A stretch of 64,000 bases of DNA from Alistipes sp. CAG:435 (GCA_000433355.1 FR893179.1:1-64000); one strand, 5' to 3'; counted from the first letter of the stretch, positions 53,123 through 62,639 are shown. The notes: generated from the sequence alone by a model not told the origin. A program made the numbers and translations.

Positions 53123-54829
53123 CTATTTCTGAGAAGAGGCCTTGTCTTCGGGTTTGTTTTCAGAGTCCTGTGAAGCGCCTTCGCCAGTTTTCTGCGCCCC
53201 TTCCTTGTACTTGAAGCGGCGGATCTTGTGCGTGGCGGTCTTGTCGAACTCCTCTTTCATCGCCTCGACCTCGCCGATCTTGGACTGCTTGCTGACGTGC
53301 TTGTTGACATATTCAAGAACAGCCTCCTTCATTGACTGGAGGTTGTCGAAGAACTTGTCCTCGCGCTCCTGGTTCCAGTCAAGGACGTTGTCGTCGAACT
53401 TGACGAGGGCAACCAGCTTGCCGTTCCTCTCGACCACAAGGGACTCATTCACACCGTTGAACGTGTTGATCACCTGTTCGATCTCCTCCGGGTAGATGTT
53501 CTCGCCGGAAGGCCCCACGATCATGTTCCCGAGCCTTCCCTTGATGTAATAGCGTCCTTTGGAATCCTTGCAGGCAAGGTCGTTGGTGCGGAACCAGCCG
53601 TCGTCGGTCAGCACGGAGCGGGTCCTTTCCGGGTCGCGGTAGTAGCCCAGCATCACGTTGTCACCCTTGGCGACAATCTCGCCCTCGCCCGTCTCCGGGT
53701 TCACGTTCTGGAGTTTGACCTCCACGTTGTAGGCCGGCACGCCGATCGACCCGACCACTGTCTTGCCCACGCAGGCGTTCGTGATCAGCGGAGCCGTCTC
53801 AGTCAGGCCGTAGCCGATCGCATAGGGGAATCCGGCCTTGTTGAGGAAATCCTCCACGGTTGAGTCCAGCTTCGAGCCGCCGATTCCGAAGAACTTCAGC
53901 TTGCCACCGAAGGACGCGTAGAGTTTCTTCCCGATGAGCCAGTATAGGAGTCTCGGCGTGTGTCCCTTCATCCAGGAAAGCACGCGGCTCTTCTCCACCG
54001 TCGGAACCACGCTGTTCTTGTAGACCTTCTCGATGATCAGCGGCACGGAGCACATGATGGTCGGCTTGACCTTCTTCATCGTCTGCATCAGGATGCTCGG
54101 TGTGGGCGGTTTTTGAATATAATAGACGCAGCCTCCGACGTACAGCGGGTAAAGCACGCTGAACGCCATCTCGTAGGTGTGCGACATCGGCAGGATGGAG
54201 AGCCAGCGGTCGTGCTTCCCGGCCTTCTGGGCGTGGTAGGCCGCGATGATGTTCTGGCAAAAGTTGCGGTGGCTGAGCATCACGCCTTTGGCCTTTCCGG
54301 AAGTGCCTGATGTGTAGATGATTGACGCAAGATCGTCGGCCTGTGGATCAACACCGTGACCCTCGCAGGTGAAAGCCTTGTCGTCCTTCTTGATGAAGTC
54401 GAACGTCTCTATGTCGATCACGAGGGTCAGTTTGTCGATCACCTCCTGACTGAGTTTCTTAAGGAGTCTCTTGGACACGAAGATGGCCTTGCATTCCGAG
54501 TGATTGATGATGTTTGTGACCTCGCTTTCCGACGAATCCGGCAGGATTGGCACGGTCACACGTCCGAAAGGCACGCACGAGAACATCGCAACCGTCCAGT
54601 TGGGCATGTTGTTGGAAAGTATGGCTACCTTGTCCCTTGCGCTGATCCCGAATCTGTTGAACCGGTGTGAAAGCTCCAGACACTTGTGCTTGAAGCTGTC
54701 GTAGGTATATTCCTGCCCACCTTCGACGAACCGCGAGAGCGGCCGCTTGGCGTAGTTGTCGGTGGCATATTCAAATAGCTTGGCCAGGGTCGTGACATAA
54801 TTCTCCCTGTTTTGGCTGAAAATTGGCAT
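53123..54829 (-). CDS. Long-chain fatty acid-CoA ligase (AMP-binding)
   Basis: The 568-residue protein is an adenylate-forming enzyme: P-loop motif LASIIYTSGTSGKAKGVMLS, the GYGLTETAPLITN motif, the signature GWFRTNDLACKDSKGRYYIK and the A10-like basic C-terminal segment. It activates fatty acids to acyl-CoA (or acyl-AMP). It lies 12 bp after a PlsC-like acyltransferase gene, which would use activated acyl chains, and the pair follows parE. The C-terminal tail (EGAQKTGEGASQDSENKPED) is a hydrophilic extension. Confidence 0.92.
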   Translation of the reverse strand: MPIFSQNRENYVTTLAKLFEYATDNYAKRPLSRFVEGGQEYTYDSFKHKCLELSHRFNRFGISARDKVAILSNNMPNWTVAMFSCVPFGRVTVPILPDSSESEVTNIINHSECKAIFVSKRLLKKLSQEVIDKLTLVIDIETFDFIKKDDKAFTCEGHGVDPQADDLASIIYTSGTSGKAKGVMLSHRNFCQNIIAAYHAQKAGKHDRWLSILPMSHTYEMAFSVLYPLYVGGCVYYIQKPPTPSILMQTMKKVKPTIMCSVPLIIEKVYKNSVVPTVEKSRVLSWMKGHTPRLLYWLIGKKLYASFGGKLKFFGIGGSKLDSTVEDFLNKAGFPYAIGYGLTETAPLITNACVGKTVVGSIGVPAYNVEVKLQNVNPETGEGEIVAKGDNVMLGYYRDPERTRSVLTDDGWFRTNDLACKDSKGRYYIKGRLGNMIVGPSGENIYPEEIEQVINTFNGVNESLVVERNGKLVALVKFDDNVLDWNQEREDKFFDNLQSMKEAVLEYVNKHVSKQSKIGEVEAMKEEFDKTATHKIRRFKYKEGAQKTGEGASQDSENKPEDKASSQK

Positions 54830-54841
54830 AATAAACTATTC

Positions 54842-55405
54842 TTAATGAGTGATATAGCCCTCCGGGTGCTTGCCCTCGAAGTGCATTGTTTCGTAGATCG
54901 TCTGGATTCTGTCGGTGTCTGCGCGCGCGTCATCCGTCAGCTCAACCTTCTCGCCGATGCCGACGCGCTTGGTCTTCCAGTCAAAAAATCCCATATAGAC
55001 AGGGCATCCGACCTCTCTTGCGATGAGGTGGTAGCCGGTCTTCCATTTCTTCACGGCTTTTCTGGTTCCCTCGGGGGCGATGGCGAGGTGGAACTGATCC
55101 ACTTTCTCCATCTCCTCGATGAGGCCCTTTACCATCGCGGCGGCGCTGCCCCTGTCCACAGGAATGCAGCCGACCTTGCGGAGGAACACCCCGACCGGCC
55201 AGAAGAAAAACTCCTTCTTGATCATAACGTGCGCCGTCCGGTCGAACTGCGTGTAGAAAAGGTAGGAGACCACAAAGTCCCACACGGAAGTGTGTGGCAC
55301 ACCGAGAATGATGCATTTGCTTTCCGGCGCGGGGCCACCTACCGTGGTCCAGCCCATCTTCTTCAGCAGCCATCCGCAAAATTTAGCCCAACGTGACATA
55401 ATCAA
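54842..55405 (-). CDS. PlsC-like 1-acyl-glycerol-3-phosphate acyltransferase
   Basis: The 187-residue protein has the PlsC motifs: HX4D in LGVPHTSVWDFVVSYLF, the second block near FLRKVGCIPVDRGSAAAMVK, and LAIAPEGTRKAVKKWKTGY. It acylates lysophosphatidic acid or a related acceptor at the inner membrane. At 187 residues it is at the short end of the family. It starts 6 bp after the parE stop, and the acyl-CoA ligase gene follows after 12 bp. Confidence 0.9.
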   Translation of the reverse strand: MIMSRWAKFCGWLLKKMGWTTVGGPAPESKCIILGVPHTSVWDFVVSYLFYTQFDRTAHVMIKKEFFFWPVGVFLRKVGCIPVDRGSAAAMVKGLIEEMEKVDQFHLAIAPEGTRKAVKKWKTGYHLIAREVGCPVYMGFFDWKTKRVGIGEKVELTDDARADTDRIQTIYETMHFEGKHPEGYITH

Positions 55406-55411
55406 TGAATA

Positions 55412-57349
55412 TTAGATGTTTACGTCTTCAAGTTCCTCTTCGGAACGCAGGTTCGCCCTGATGAAGTTCTGGCGGTCTATCGTATTGTCGCCCATATAGA
55501 ACTCCATAATGTCCGCGATGGATTCCTCGTCGGAGAGCTTCACGAGGTCCAGCCTCATATTCTCTCCGATGAAATCCACGAACTCGTCCGACGAGATCTC
55601 TCCCAGACCCTTGAAGCGGGTGATCTGCACAGAGGTTTTCAACTCCTTGATGGCCGCCTCCTTCTCCTCCGGAGAGTAGCAGTAGCGCCTCTCCTTCTTG
55701 TTGGCCACCCTGAAAAGCGGAGTCTGAAGAATATGTACGTGTCCGCGGCGGATAAGATCCGGGTAATACTTCATGAAGAAGGTCAGCACGAGCATCCTGA
55801 TGTGCATGCCGTCATCATCGGCATCGGTCGCCACGATGATGTTGTTGTAGCGCAGGTTGTCAAGGTCGTCCTCGACTCCCAGGGCTGAGACCAGCAGGTT
55901 CAGCTCCTCGTTCTCGGCCACCTTCTTGCGGCTCTCCTTGTAGCAGTTGATCGGCTTGCCGCGAAGACTGAACACCGCCTGGTATTCGGCTTTCCTCACC
56001 TTGGTGATGGTACCGCTCGCGGAGTCACCCTCCGTGATGAATATGCTTGTCTGCTCCGCGAGATCCTGCTTGCCTTTAGGCAGCTTGTCACAGAAGTGGA
56101 AGCGGCAGTCGCGCAGCTTGCGGTTATAGACATTCGCCTTTTTGTTTCTTTCCCTGGTCTTCTTCTGGATCCCGGCGATTTCCTCGCGCTCCGCCTGGGA
56201 CTCCTTGATTTTGTTCTCGATGATCGGAACAATGTCCTTGTTGATTCTCAGGTAGTTGTCCAGATTTTTGGCGATGAAGTCATTGACGTACGATCGGATG
56301 GTTGGCCCTCGGTCGATCTCTATGGAGCCATCCGGATTCTGCACCTTCTTGCCGTTCCCGTCCGTCTTCTCCTTTTCCCACATATAGGTGGAACCGAGCT
56401 TGGTCTTCGTCTGACCCTCGAAGTTCGGCTCCTGAATCTGTATGCTGATCGCTCCTATTATGCCTTGACGGCAGTCCTCAGGAGCGTAGTTCTTCTTGAA
56501 GAAATCCTTGAGTGTCTTGGCGATGGCCTCACGGAAAGCGGCCAGATGGGTTCCTCCGTCACGGGTGTTCTGGCCGTTTACGAACGACGCGATGTTCTCG
56601 CCGTAGGAGTTGCCGTGGGTCAAGACGACCTCGATGTCCTCGCCCACAAGATGGATCGGAGCATAGCGCGGGGTCTCGGAAAGATTGTCGTTCACAAGGT
56701 CCAGAAGGCCGTTCTCGGACTTGTAGGTGACTCCGTTCAGGACTATCGCCAGACCTTTCTTCAGGTAGGAGTAGTTCTTGACCATCGTCTCCACATAGTC
56801 CATATGGAACTCAAAGCCTCCGAACATTGCACTGTCCGGGGTGAACACGACAAGTGTACCGTTCTTTTCACTGACCTTCTCCTTCCTGCCGCTGTCCACA
56901 AGCTGTCCACGCTCGTAGCGGGCCCAGGAACTCTCTCCTCCTCGGAACGACTCCACGTAGAAACTCTCTGACAGGGCGTTCACCGCCTTGGTACCCACAC
57001 CGTTGAGTCCGACGGACTTCTTGAAAGCCTTGTCGTCGAACTTTCCTCCGGTGTTCAGCTGGCTGGTGGCCTTGATGACGGAGTTGAGCGGAATGCCTCG
57101 TCCGAAGTCCCTGATGGAGACCTGCCTGTCCTCGATGTTGATGAGGACCTGCTTGCCGAATCCGGCGGAGAACTCGTCGATGCAGTTGTCCACGATCTCC
57201 TTGAGCAGCACATAAATGCCGTCTCCCGGGTTGGAGCCGTTGCCAAGTCTTCCGATGTACATTCCCGGACGCCGGCGGATGTGTTCGACACCTTCCAGGG
57301 TCCGTATGTTGTCGTCAGTGTAGTCGTAGTTCTGTTCTATGTTCGCCAT
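55412..57349 (-). CDS. parE: DNA topoisomerase IV subunit B
   Basis: The 645-residue protein is a type IIA topoisomerase ATPase subunit. It begins with YDYTDDNIRTLEGVEHIRRR, PGMYIG. It has the GHKL site (LKEIVDNCIDEFSAG, VSIRDFGRGIPL, GVNGVGTKAVNALSESFYVE), the transducer domain and Toprim (IFITEGDSASGTITKVRKAE, then IIVATDADDDGMHIRMLVLT). The length and missing GyrB-type insertion favour ParE over GyrB. ParC is not adjacent. It leads the minus-strand run to the PlsC-like and AMP-ligase genes. Confidence 0.92.
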   Translation of the reverse strand: MANIEQNYDYTDDNIRTLEGVEHIRRRPGMYIGRLGNGSNPGDGIYVLLKEIVDNCIDEFSAGFGKQVLINIEDRQVSIRDFGRGIPLNSVIKATSQLNTGGKFDDKAFKKSVGLNGVGTKAVNALSESFYVESFRGGESSWARYERGQLVDSGRKEKVSEKNGTLVVFTPDSAMFGGFEFHMDYVETMVKNYSYLKKGLAIVLNGVTYKSENGLLDLVNDNLSETPRYAPIHLVGEDIEVVLTHGNSYGENIASFVNGQNTRDGGTHLAAFREAIAKTLKDFFKKNYAPEDCRQGIIGAISIQIQEPNFEGQTKTKLGSTYMWEKEKTDGNGKKVQNPDGSIEIDRGPTIRSYVNDFIAKNLDNYLRINKDIVPIIENKIKESQAEREEIAGIQKKTRERNKKANVYNRKLRDCRFHFCDKLPKGKQDLAEQTSIFITEGDSASGTITKVRKAEYQAVFSLRGKPINCYKESRKKVAENEELNLLVSALGVEDDLDNLRYNNIIVATDADDDGMHIRMLVLTFFMKYYPDLIRRGHVHILQTPLFRVANKKERRYCYSPEEKEAAIKELKTSVQITRFKGLGEISSDEFVDFIGENMRLDLVKLSDEESIADIMEFYMGDNTIDRQNFIRANLRSEEELEDVNI

Positions 57350-57525
57350 TTATCTTAATCGCATAATCGTACAAAATTACAAAATTTGGCACGCATTAAA
57401 AAATAAATATTCTCCTCCTCCGTCCTTCTTGTCCCTCTTGCCTCTTGGAACTCTCTGTCCCATCAGATGCCCTCGAATGTTGACGGCGATTTCAGAACTA
57501 TTTCCTGCGATTGGATTACTTGGAC

Positions 57526-57556
57526 TTGAAAAAGTACCTATTAAATGGTAAATTTG
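57526..57556 (+). promoter_or_regulatory. Bacteroidota-type promoter of the DUF1573 gene
   Basis: TTG (57526-57528) and TAAATTTG (57549-57556) are 20 nt apart, matching the consensus. The ATG at 57657 gives a leader of about 95 nt. Confidence 0.6.
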
Positions 57557-57656
57557 CCAATGGAAAGGAATTTGCATTCCTTATGAATATTATGAAGCGT
57601 TTGTTTGAAAGTCTCCTTGATGCGAGGGCTCGTCAAACAATTAAACAGCGTGATTT

Positions 57657-58856
57657 ATGAATATATTCAAGCATATTGCCGTCGCGGTGCTTTTGCTTGT
57701 GTCCGCCAGCGGTGTCATCGCCGCCCAAGGCTCCGGCAAGGACAACACATTCGGCGGAGTCGTCCAGCTGGACAAGACCGTGCACGATTTCGGGGACATC
57801 CTGGTGTCGGACGGCCCTGTGACGGCCACATTCACGGTCAAGAATGTGGGTGACAAAGCGTTGCTGATCTATAATGTCGTATCTTCCTGCGGATGCACGA
57901 ATGTGGAATGGACCAGGAAGCCAATCGCTTCGGGGGAGACCGGAACCATCAAGGCCACCTTCAAGAATGACGAGAAGGGAGGCTATCCGTTCGACAAGTC
58001 TCTGACCGCATATTTCTCTGGTTTGAAGCAGCCTGTCGTCCTGAGGCTCAGAGGCGTCACCCACGACAAGCAGCTCTCTTTGGGGGAACTTTATCCGATC
58101 CGTTTCGGCAATCTGGCCTTCAAGAAAGTGGACATTAAGGGTGGAAATATGTCTCAAGGACAGCAAAAGAGCGGAACGGTTCTGGTGGCCAATCTCGGAA
58201 ACAAGCCGTTGTCGGTCAGTTTCTCCGATGTCAGTGAGGGACTCTCGGTAAAGGTGTCGCCGAACCCCGTTCCGGCGCAGTCCACTGCCAAACTGAACTA
58301 CACGGTCACAGCAGACAGAAACCATTGGGGGAAGAACTATTACTATGCGACTCCGCTGGTGGACGGCCGCCAGTACAAGGCGGTTGTCTCGAAGTCGGCG
58401 GAGAAAGAGCCGGTGGCGGCCGGTGCCGAGGCCATCGTGGCTGACCCTAATCCTGAACTCGGAGCCGGCAAGAGCCGCATAGGAATATTCACGTACACGA
58501 AAGAGAATTTCTCATCGCTCACGGACAAAGAGCGTAACGAGGGCTCCAATCCGATAGCGGACGAGAGCACATTCTCCTTCGGCAAGGTCAAGGCCGGGGC
58601 GAATGTGGACTGCACATTCCATTTCACCAACAAAGGCAAATCTCCTTTAAGAATATATAAGGTGGATTCAGAGAGCTCGCACGTGAAGGCGCAGGCTTTC
58701 GCGGATGTTCCCGCAGGCGGCAAAGGTGACCTGAAGGTGACTTTCGACACGAAGGGATTCCCGGCAGGGGAGTGCCTGATAGTCTTGACCTTGACCACGA
58801 ACTCACCTCTCCGTCCTATCATCAACCTTTATCTCACCGGCTGGGTGACAGCGTAA
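57657..58856 (+). CDS. DUF1573 domain protein, periplasmic
   Basis: The 399-residue protein has a signal peptide (MNIFKHIAVAVLLLVSASGV, IAAQG) and two immunoglobulin-like DUF1573 units. The first (about 35-130) has QLDKTVHDFGDILVSDGPVT, FTVKNVGDKALLIYNVVSSC, GCTNVEW; the second (about 300-395) has STFSFGKVKAGANVDCTFHF, TNKGKSPLRIYKVDSESSHV. The middle has a related fold. Function unknown; common in Bacteroidota envelopes. It is followed after 6 bp by the putative Mn transporter gene. Confidence 0.87.
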   Translation: MNIFKHIAVAVLLLVSASGVIAAQGSGKDNTFGGVVQLDKTVHDFGDILVSDGPVTATFTVKNVGDKALLIYNVVSSCGCTNVEWTRKPIASGETGTIKATFKNDEKGGYPFDKSLTAYFSGLKQPVVLRLRGVTHDKQLSLGELYPIRFGNLAFKKVDIKGGNMSQGQQKSGTVLVANLGNKPLSVSFSDVSEGLSVKVSPNPVPAQSTAKLNYTVTADRNHWGKNYYYATPLVDGRQYKAVVSKSAEKEPVAAGAEAIVADPNPELGAGKSRIGIFTYTKENFSSLTDKERNEGSNPIADESTFSFGKVKAGANVDCTFHFTNKGKSPLRIYKVDSESSHVKAQAFADVPAGGKGDLKVTFDTKGFPAGECLIVLTLTTNSPLRPIINLYLTGWVTA

Positions 58857-58862
58857 CAGACC

Positions 58863-59915
58863 ATGATCATTTCCGTTTTACTTGACGCTTTGCGTGGCGC
58901 TGTCCTGATCTCCGGCTTGGTGGTCGTCATGATGATGATCATCGAGTCTTTCAATGTGGAGTCGGACGGCAGGATATTCAGATCCCTCAAGAAATCAGGT
59001 TTCGCCCAGGTCCTCGTCTCCGCTTTGCTCGGTTCGGTACCCGGTTGTGTCGGAGGTTTCGCAGCAGTGTCGCTCTACACGCACAGGATGCTGAGTTTCG
59101 GCGCGTTGGTCGCTATGATGATCGCAACGGCCGGGGATGAGTCGTTTATGATGCTGGCTTTGTTCCCAGGCAAGGCCGCTTTGCTGTTCCTTATCCTTTT
59201 TGTGCTGGCCGTTGTGACGGGACTGCTGATCGACAGATTCTCGTCCGGTGACAAGCCGTTGCCAACCCGTCTTGAGGATTCCTTTGAACTTCACGGAGAC
59301 GGATGCGAGCATCAGGACGGACATCATCACAAGGAAGGAAGACATTTCGGCAGGACAAGAATATTAATGTTCTTTGGGGTTGTGATATTCATAGCCGCCC
59401 TGCTGCTTGGCCTCCTGGAGGAAGGAGGTGAGGCAGAGGGACTTGCCGTTTTTGACGAGGAGTGGACTTTCTGGCTTTTCGGTGCTCTAAGTCTTGTAGT
59501 GTTGGGGGCGCTGCTTTTCGCCTCCGACCACTTCGTCGAGGAGCATCTTTGGGAGCATATTGTCCGCAAGCATCTTCCGAGCATATTCGCCTGGACTTTC
59601 GGGGTGCTCCTGGTCATCGGATTCCTGTTCAATTTCATCGACATCTCCGCGTGGATCAGCGACAACACCGCGCTGATGATTCTGCTTGCGATTGTGGTCG
59701 GCCTGATTCCTGAGTCGGGTCCGCATCTGGTCTTTGTGACCCTGTTCGCCAGCGGTGTAATCCCGTTCCCCGTCCTGCTTGCCAATTCCATCGTGCAGGA
59801 CGGCCACGCATCCCTCCCTCTTCTTGCCGACAGCAAATCCTCCTTCTTCAAGGCAAAAGCGATAAAAGTCGGGATCGCCCTCATCGTTTTTGTGGTATGG
59901 GGTTTGATATTATGA
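58863..59915 (+). CDS. Putative 10-TM manganese/metal transporter
   Basis: The 350-residue protein has about ten hydrophobic segments (LVVVMMMIIESFNVESDGRI, GSVPGCVGGFAAVSLYTHRM, MIATAGDESFMMLALFPGKA, FAWTFGVLLVIGFLFNFIDI, MILLAIVVGLIPESGPHLVF). A His-rich loop (about 138-165, HGDGCEHQDGHHHKEGRHFG) could bind metal. It fits the 'putative manganese transporter' family that is often under Mn riboswitch or regulator control elsewhere; no riboswitch was seen here. Metal identity is inferred. Confidence 0.78.
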   Translation: MIISVLLDALRGAVLISGLVVVMMMIIESFNVESDGRIFRSLKKSGFAQVLVSALLGSVPGCVGGFAAVSLYTHRMLSFGALVAMMIATAGDESFMMLALFPGKAALLFLILFVLAVVTGLLIDRFSSGDKPLPTRLEDSFELHGDGCEHQDGHHHKEGRHFGRTRILMFFGVVIFIAALLLGLLEEGGEAEGLAVFDEEWTFWLFGALSLVVLGALLFASDHFVEEHLWEHIVRKHLPSIFAWTFGVLLVIGFLFNFIDISAWISDNTALMILLAIVVGLIPESGPHLVFVTLFASGVIPFPVLLANSIVQDGHASLPLLADSKSSFFKAKAIKVGIALIVFVVWGLIL

Positions 59916-59994
59916 TTTTTAAGATTTATATTTGCATAATGTTTCCGGCAATCCGGAGGCAGACAAAAGGAAAACAATTTTATTTTAGTGAATT

Positions 59995-60168
59995 ATGGCT
60001 TACAAGATTTCAGAAACTGATTGCGTAGCTTGCGGAACTTGCGCAGGCGAGTGCCCTCAGGGCGCTATCCACGAGGGTGACGTTTACACCATCGATCCAA
60101 ACGCCTGCATCGACTGCGGCACTTGCGCTGACGCCTGCCCGATGGGCGCCATCCACCCGGCAGAGTAA
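59995..60168 (+). CDS. 2[4Fe-4S] ferredoxin
   Basis: This 57-residue protein has two CxxCxxCxxxCP clusters: CVACGTCAGECPQGAI and CIDCGTCADACPMGAI. It is the classic clostridial-type low-potential electron carrier used by pyruvate:ferredoxin oxidoreductase, Rnf and related enzymes in anaerobes. The start is MAYKISETD. A strong terminator follows 22 bp after the stop. Confidence 0.96.
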   Translation: MAYKISETDCVACGTCAGECPQGAIHEGDVYTIDPNACIDCGTCADACPMGAIHPAE

Positions 60169-60190
60169 TCGGACATAGCAAGATCCCAGA

Positions 60191-60225
60191 GAGGACGACT
60201 GCAACTCACAGTTGTCCTCTTTTTT
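60191..60225 (+). terminator. Intrinsic terminator after ferredoxin
   Basis: GAGGACGACTG (60191-60201) pairs with CAGTTGTCCTC (60209-60219, one G-T pair), with a 7-nt loop followed by six T residues. Confidence 0.92.
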
Positions 60226-60268
60226 GTGCGTACTACCAGGTAATATTTTTTACCCGCTCCCTGTCAGT

Positions 60269-60328
60269 ATTTTACAAAACACCATTTTACAGAACACCAT
60301 TTTGCAGAACACCATTTTGCAAAACACC
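60269..60328. repeat. Four tandem 15-bp repeats
   Basis: The unit ATTTTRCARAACACC occurs four times head to tail (60 bp), differing only A/G at two positions. In one frame it would read (I)LQNT repeatedly, but no real gene spans it. It lies between the ferredoxin terminator and the intron remnant. Confidence 0.85.
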
Positions 60329-60599
60329 TTCAGCCACATAGCCTACCTATGCCCGCTGAGACCGTGTCGGGCTGAAAAACTTGAAGCCAAAGTCACAAGT
60401 TTTTCACGCCAAAGTGCCTTCCAGATGCTTCTGGCCAGCTTTGGACTGAAAGCGTTTCGTAAAAAAAACTTAACCTTCCACATGCCGCAGAAAGCCGCCT
60501 TGAAGCATCCTTCTGGTAGGGAGGTGGGCCGTTGATGTCAGGGGGAATCCGTCGCCAGTCTCACGAAGGTGTCGCCGGCTATCCTTGTTTGATGGACTA

Positions 60600-60720
60600 C
60601 TATGTCAAATTGCACGTAAGATAAGGAACCGCCGTATGCGGAACCGCACGTACGGTGGTGTGAGAGGTCGGAAAACGAAAGTAGGAAGAAAACCACTTCG
60701 TTTTCCTCCTACTCGATTTG
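60600..60720 (+). ncRNA. Group II intron 3' end (domains V and VI), no reverse transcriptase
   Basis: Domain V is recognisable: ACCGCCGTA pairs with TACGGTGGT, an internal bulge follows, then TGCGG-AA-CCGCA. After GTGAGAGG comes domain VI: AGTAGGA/TCCTACT with an inner GAAAAC/GTTTTC stem (about 60680-60713), ending CTCGATT. This layout is typical of bacterial group II introns. No LtrA-type protein is encoded upstream; the 260 bp before it hold no recognised domain. The intron is therefore truncated and could move only with help from another copy. Confidence 0.7.
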
Positions 60721-60772
60721 TGTGTCGGGCATTGCGAAAGCATGTGATCCGCATGGTGGGCTTATCAGGTGA

Positions 60773-62341
60773 CTAATAATTGAAATAAGTGCAGAGTCCG
60801 TAGTAGGAGATATAGTTGGAATATCGTTCCTCATAGAAAACCTTCCAACCGCTGTTGATTCTATAAGTCGCGGCTCTGTCCAGTCCTTTTGTGTTGTACA
60901 CGGTAGAGGCTCGGAAGTCACCGTTGTCGCGGCTGCGGTAAATATGAAGCTTTGCCGCGGTTTGCTCCGGCTCGTAGATGCCTGATACAGTCTTTACATA
61001 CTCATATTCCCGTGTCATCCCGTTTTTTTGAGTGGAATTCCCGGATGTGCTGTAGTTCGGATGGTTGTTTTGTCCCGAACCGCCTATGGCAGCCACACAT
61101 TGCTCATTCTGGATGCCGCTGCCTGTGTCCAACAGCCCGGAATCCATAATTTCATTGGCGGCAATCATGGTCGCTGCTATGCCTTTAGCCAGGCCGTTGA
61201 CGATTGCGGCTCCGACATTTGATTTCTTGGAGAATGTCCCGGAATCATACAATGAGCACATCTCCGCTGCCGGGAGATAGCCTTTGTCCGCAAGCTCTTC
61301 AAAGGCAGGAAATGCTTTTGACTCCCCGCGGCTTTCAAAAATCGAGAGATTGTTCACGCCTTGGTACATCTGTTTCATGTCGTAAACAAATTCCCCCGGC
61401 AGGTATCCGGCGGACATCGCCTGACGGTAAAGTTCTGTTGCAGATTTGTCATCACCAGTCTCCTCATACACACCGGCCAACGCATACATTGATGGAGTAT
61501 GACCGAGAATGCAGTTCTTGTCCAGCAGTTCTTTAGCCTTGTCATAATCATGCTTGAAAATTGAACGTAAGGCTTCATAATAACCTGTCTGAATATCTGC
61601 TGATACATCGTTTATCCTGTTGTAGGATACTGCATATATCCTTTCATAGTTTCTTTCCTTGCATCGTATGATATTCAGTTCAGGGTCATCATAATTCAAT
61701 GCATAGTAGTAACAAGCTTTGTCCACATCAACCGGAGTTCCAATACCTACAAGATAGCAGGTCGCTATTATGCCATTGAATATAGGGCTGATATTCTGGG
61801 CCTGGCGGTACAGGTCGAAAGCTTTTGCGTCATTATTTTCCACACCATCACCGTACAAGTAGGCATTAGCAAGGTCAATGATGAATGTGAGACGGTCAGG
61901 AACTGTAAGCTGTGACTCAGATGGATCGCTTAATGCGTCTTCGAGTATTTTTGCACCGCGCGCCTTGAGGTGATCAGGGTTGTACCCAGCCATCAGGCAG
62001 CGGCCGTAGTATGCGGAACAATACAGTTTCCATGACGGTTCGCGAGTGCAGGCCTCTGCATAAGATTCCGTAATCCGACTCAATCTTTTCGGCTTGTACT
62101 TGGAAGATATAATGGCATTATGGTACTTGAACATAAAATTATGAACCGCCGCAGGGTACTCGTCGTCAGTGATAATGTCATCTACACCATATACGACAGG
62201 CTTGTCAAAAACCTGAGCGTCCGCGCGAATTGGCGTGATTGTCAAAGCGGTTATGACCAGCAGGACAGAACTTGTGGCGGCGAACAGTGCCTTACAGTAT
62301 TTATTGGTTTCCATCAATCGTGTTTTTGTCAAGATAGTCAT
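60773..62341 (-). CDS. Sel1-like repeat protein, secreted
   Basis: The 522-residue protein has a signal peptide or anchor near its N-terminus (KALFAATSSVLLVITALTIT). Helical SLR/TPR-type repeats follow over about 130-350: YLYGDGVENNDAKAFDLYRQ, AGVYEETGDDKSATELYRQA, MSAGYLPGEFVYDMKQMYQG, FEELADKGYLPAAEMCSLYD. Such repeats mediate protein contacts. A second Met (residue 11) may be the start. The last 120 residues are not recognisable. It lies alone between the intron remnant and degraded fragments. Confidence 0.8.
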   Translation of the reverse strand: MTILTKTRLMETNKYCKALFAATSSVLLVITALTITPIRADAQVFDKPVVYGVDDIITDDEYPAAVHNFMFKYHNAIISSKYKPKRLSRITESYAEACTREPSWKLYCSAYYGRCLMAGYNPDHLKARGAKILEDALSDPSESQLTVPDRLTFIIDLANAYLYGDGVENNDAKAFDLYRQAQNISPIFNGIIATCYLVGIGTPVDVDKACYYYALNYDDPELNIIRCKERNYERIYAVSYNRINDVSADIQTGYYEALRSIFKHDYDKAKELLDKNCILGHTPSMYALAGVYEETGDDKSATELYRQAMSAGYLPGEFVYDMKQMYQGVNNLSIFESRGESKAFPAFEELADKGYLPAAEMCSLYDSGTFSKKSNVGAAIVNGLAKGIAATMIAANEIMDSGLLDTGSGIQNEQCVAAIGGSGQNNHPNYSTSGNSTQKNGMTREYEYVKTVSGIYEPEQTAAKLHIYRSRDNGDFRASTVYNTKGLDRAATYRINSGWKVFYEERYSNYISYYGLCTYFNY

Positions 62342-62346
62342 TTTTC

Positions 62347-62619
62347 TTAGATCTGCAAAACTGGTGTCGTGAGTGAGTCCTCATGCCGGAAATTGGTCGC
62401 AGAGGATCCGGCGGAGGACGGAGGCGAGAGGATTGGGGGCTTCCGGGCCTCAAGATGCACGTCAAGAGTGAGGCTCGGAAGAGTGACGGGAATAATGGTG
62501 AGATCCAGCGGTACGGCAGGACGCGGGAGCAGTCCGATGATGTCAGGGGAGTTCATCACCAGCTTCACGATGGTCTCGGCTGAATTCGACACGACAGCCA
62601 TGCGGGCCTTCAGGTACAA
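62347..62619 (-). other. Unassigned open frame of 90 codons
   Basis: The frame reads MAVVSNSAETIVKLVMNSPD, IIGLLPRPAVPLDLTIIPVT, LPSLTLDVHLEARKPPILSP. The SNSAETI...LLPR...LP.L segment faintly recalls the C-terminal effector domain of LysR regulators, but neither the DNA-binding half nor a good start is present. It may be a remnant or a chance frame. Confidence 0.25.
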
Positions 62620-62639
62620 TGGCAGGATCTCTGAATATA

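Noticed and set aside
60269..60328. CRISPR array
   Set aside because: The 15-bp units are directly adjacent with no spacers and no Cas gene lies in the window.
62383..62583. Plus-strand Arg/Gly-rich frame
   Set aside because: Its composition reflects a GC-rich stretch; the minus frame is more protein-like, and even that is uncertain.
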